A DNA stretch of 53,141 bases from Allosediminivita sp964397775 (GTDB lineage Bacteria; Pseudomonadota; Alphaproteobacteria; Rhodobacterales; Rhodobacteraceae), in contig CAYNKL010000010.1 of the NCBI GenBank assembly GCA_964397775.1, positions 1 through 53,141 on the forward strand. Direction: 5' to 3'. The stretch's first letter is position 1. Each line of letters begins with the position of its first letter. A program made the position numbers and the translations under genes. Below, piece by piece: positions 51,820 to 53,141 of this stretch. The notes beneath the pieces are model-generated. The model made no database searches, had not been told where the DNA came from, and saw only the letters and a program-made list of their open reading frames with translations.

Positions 51820-52806
51820 ATGATGCGAAGCGATCTCGATCTCGAACTGGTGAAGCTGACCAAGCGCTACGGCGATGCCCTGGCGGTCGACGGCATCGAC
51901 CACCTCTTTCCGGCGGGCACCTATGCCTGCCTGCTCGGCCCCTCGGGGTGTGGCAAGTCCTCGACCCTCCGGATGATCGCCGGGCACGAAAGCGTCAGCG
52001 ACGGATCCATCCTGCTGGGCGGGCGCGACATCTCGCACCTGCCACCGGCCAAGCGCGGCACGGCGATGATGTTCCAGAGCTACGCGCTGTTCCCGCACCT
52101 TTCCGTGGCCGAGAACGTGGGCTTCAGCCTGAAGATGAAGGGCGTCGACAAGGCGACACGGCGCAAACGGGCCATGGAGATGCTCGAACTCGTGGACATG
52201 ACGCGCCTTGCCGACCGCCTGCCCTCGCAGCTGTCCGGCGGCCAGCAGCAGCGGGTGGCGCTGGCGCGCGCGCTCATCACCGAACCGCAGGTGCTGCTGC
52301 TCGACGAGCCGCTCTCGGCGCTCGACCCGTTCCTGCGGGTGCGCATGCGCGGCGAGCTGCGCCGCATCCAGCGCGAGCTGGGCATCAGCTTCGTGCACGT
52401 GACCCACGGCCAGGACGAGGCGCTGGCGCTCGCCGACCAGATCGTCGTGATGAACAACGCGGTCGTCGAACAGGCGGGCCCCACGCGCGAGGTTTTTGAC
52501 GCGCCGGCCACGGCCTTCGTCGCCCGTTTCATCGGCGCGCACAACGTCATCTCGCTGCCCGAGGGCAAGGTGGCGGTGCGCTCCGACGAACTCAGGATCA
52601 CGGCGCCCGATGGCGCAAAGCTGCAGGGCCAGGTCACCGCGGTCGAATACCAGGGCACGCATGTTGCGCTGACCGCCGCCGTTTCAGGCGACCAGGAGGT
52701 CACTGCCCTTCTCACCGACAAGGATTTCTTCGGCACGCCGAGGAACCCGGGCGAGGCCGTGGGCCTCGACTGGGACGGTCAGGCCGCGCACCCGCTGCGC
52801 GCCTGA
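51820..52806 (+). CDS. ABC transporter ATP-binding protein, spermidine/putrescine type (PotA-like)
   Basis: A 328-residue ATPase with Walker A GPSGCGKSS, Q-loop MMFQSYALFPHL, signature LSGGQQQRVALARAL, Walker B VLLLDEPLSALD and a C-terminal TOBE-type regulatory domain (about 240-325). The MMRSDLDLELV start at 51820 has GAGGAC just upstream; the frame extends further up, but that part overlaps the promoter region of the GntR gene. It opens an operon whose second gene is a binding protein. Confidence 0.9.
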   Translation: MMRSDLDLELVKLTKRYGDALAVDGIDHLFPAGTYACLLGPSGCGKSSTLRMIAGHESVSDGSILLGGRDISHLPPAKRGTAMMFQSYALFPHLSVAENVGFSLKMKGVDKATRRKRAMEMLELVDMTRLADRLPSQLSGGQQQRVALARALITEPQVLLLDEPLSALDPFLRVRMRGELRRIQRELGISFVHVTHGQDEALALADQIVVMNNAVVEQAGPTREVFDAPATAFVARFIGAHNVISLPEGKVAVRSDELRITAPDGAKLQGQVTAVEYQGTHVALTAAVSGDQEVTALLTDKDFFGTPRNPGEAVGLDWDGQAAHPLRA

Positions 52807-52840
52807 AACACAACAAGAAACAAACCGACAGGGAAACACG

Positions 52841-53141
52841 ATGACCACGATCTCCAAGGTGCGCTACTCGCGCCGTTCGCTTCTCAAGACCGGGGGCGCC
52901 GCAATTGCCGCCTCTACCCTGCCCGCCCCCATGGTCTGGGGTCAGGAAACCAAGGACATCACGCTGCGGCAGTTCGGCACCGGCGTGTCGAACCTCAACG
53001 AGGTGGGGCAGAAGGTGAAGGAAGACCTCGGCTTCACGCTCGAGATGACGGCGCTCGATTCCGACAGCGTCACGCAGCGCGCAGCCACCCAGCCCGACAG
53101 CTTCGACATCGCCGACATCGAGTACTGGATCTGCAAGAAGG
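52841..53141 (+). CDS. ABC transporter substrate-binding protein, PotD-like (5' part only)
   Basis: The first 100 residues of an exported protein cut by the window edge. The N-terminus has a twin-arginine signal (YSRRSLLKTGG) followed by a hydrophobic stretch ending near ...PMVWGQE. The mature part (LRQFGTGVSNLNEVGQKVKEDLG) fits extracellular binding proteins of the spermidine/putrescine class. It lies 34 bases after the ATPase gene. Export by Tat is less usual for this class but is seen in alphaproteobacteria. Confidence 0.85.
   Translation, partial: MTTISKVRYSRRSLLKTGGAAIAASTLPAPMVWGQETKDITLRQFGTGVSNLNEVGQKVKEDLGFTLEMTALDSDSVTQRAATQPDSFDIADIEYWICKK

Noticed and set aside
1..53141. Mobile element or integration site
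   Set aside because: No transposase, integrase, tRNA end or flanking repeats were seen, in spite of the accessory gene content.

Overview
The window is a GC-rich stretch with tightly packed operons and very little non-coding DNA. It looks like an accessory catabolic region of a marine-type alphaproteobacterium, most likely Rhodobacterales/Roseobacteraceae. The basis is three complete TRAP transporters within about 34 kb, many short ATGA/TGATG gene overlaps, a VPLPA-CTERM surface protein, and an alphaproteobacterial style of catabolic gene mix. The taxonomic call is inference. No rRNA, tRNA, CRISPR, transposase or phage gene was seen.

Layout. (1) 1-2830, plus strand: the end of an unknown gene, then a hydroquinone-type ring-cleavage set (PcpA/LinE-like dioxygenase, MhqD-like hydrolase, maleylacetate reductase). 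(2) 10317-2849, minus strand: a seven-gene operon reading dihydroxyacetone kinase, CYP199-like P450, TRAP (P, Q, M), [2Fe-2S] ferredoxin, ferredoxin reductase, with a divergent MarR regulator. (3) 11171-22497, plus: a MalT-like LuxR regulator followed by a peptide-type ABC transporter, a hydantoinase/oxoprolinase-like protein, two tandem DUF917 proteins and a solute-binding protein, closed by an intrinsic terminator. (4) 22629-23672: a zinc alcohol dehydrogenase. (5) 23751-33463: MarR, IlvD/Edd dehydratase, a second TRAP transporter, LysR, FAD oxidoreductase and a two-subunit aconitase X. (6) 41477-33587, minus: acyl-CoA ligase, enoyl-CoA hydratase, SDR, a third TRAP transporter and a secreted tannase/feruloyl esterase-family enzyme, with a divergent MarR. 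(7) 42258-45315: a small membrane protein, a membrane-anchored sulfotransferase and an arylsulfotransferase-like protein. (8) 45704-46276, minus: a VPLPA-CTERM protein. (9) 50729-46874, minus: a stressosome operon RsbR-RsbS-RsbT-phosphatase-histidine kinase. (10) 50893-53141: a GntR regulator divergent from the start of a spermidine/putrescine-type ABC operon that runs off the window.

How the parts may work together. Regions 1, 2 and 6 fit use of plant-derived or humic aromatics: ester hydrolysis outside the cell, TRAP uptake, CoA-dependent side-chain processing, P450 O-demethylation or hydroxylation, and ring cleavage to maleylacetate. Regions 3 and 5 look like complete uptake-plus-catabolism units for compounds that cannot be named from sequence. 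Region 5, which pairs an IlvD-type and an AcnX-type dehydratase, and region 2, which couples a DHA kinase to a P450, are the best candidates for undescribed pathways. The stressosome has no sigma factor beside it and ends in a HisKA_2-type kinase, which suggests output through a two-component route. All three TRAP operons carry a strong hairpin between the binding-protein gene and the permease genes, a shared design that would favour excess binding protein.
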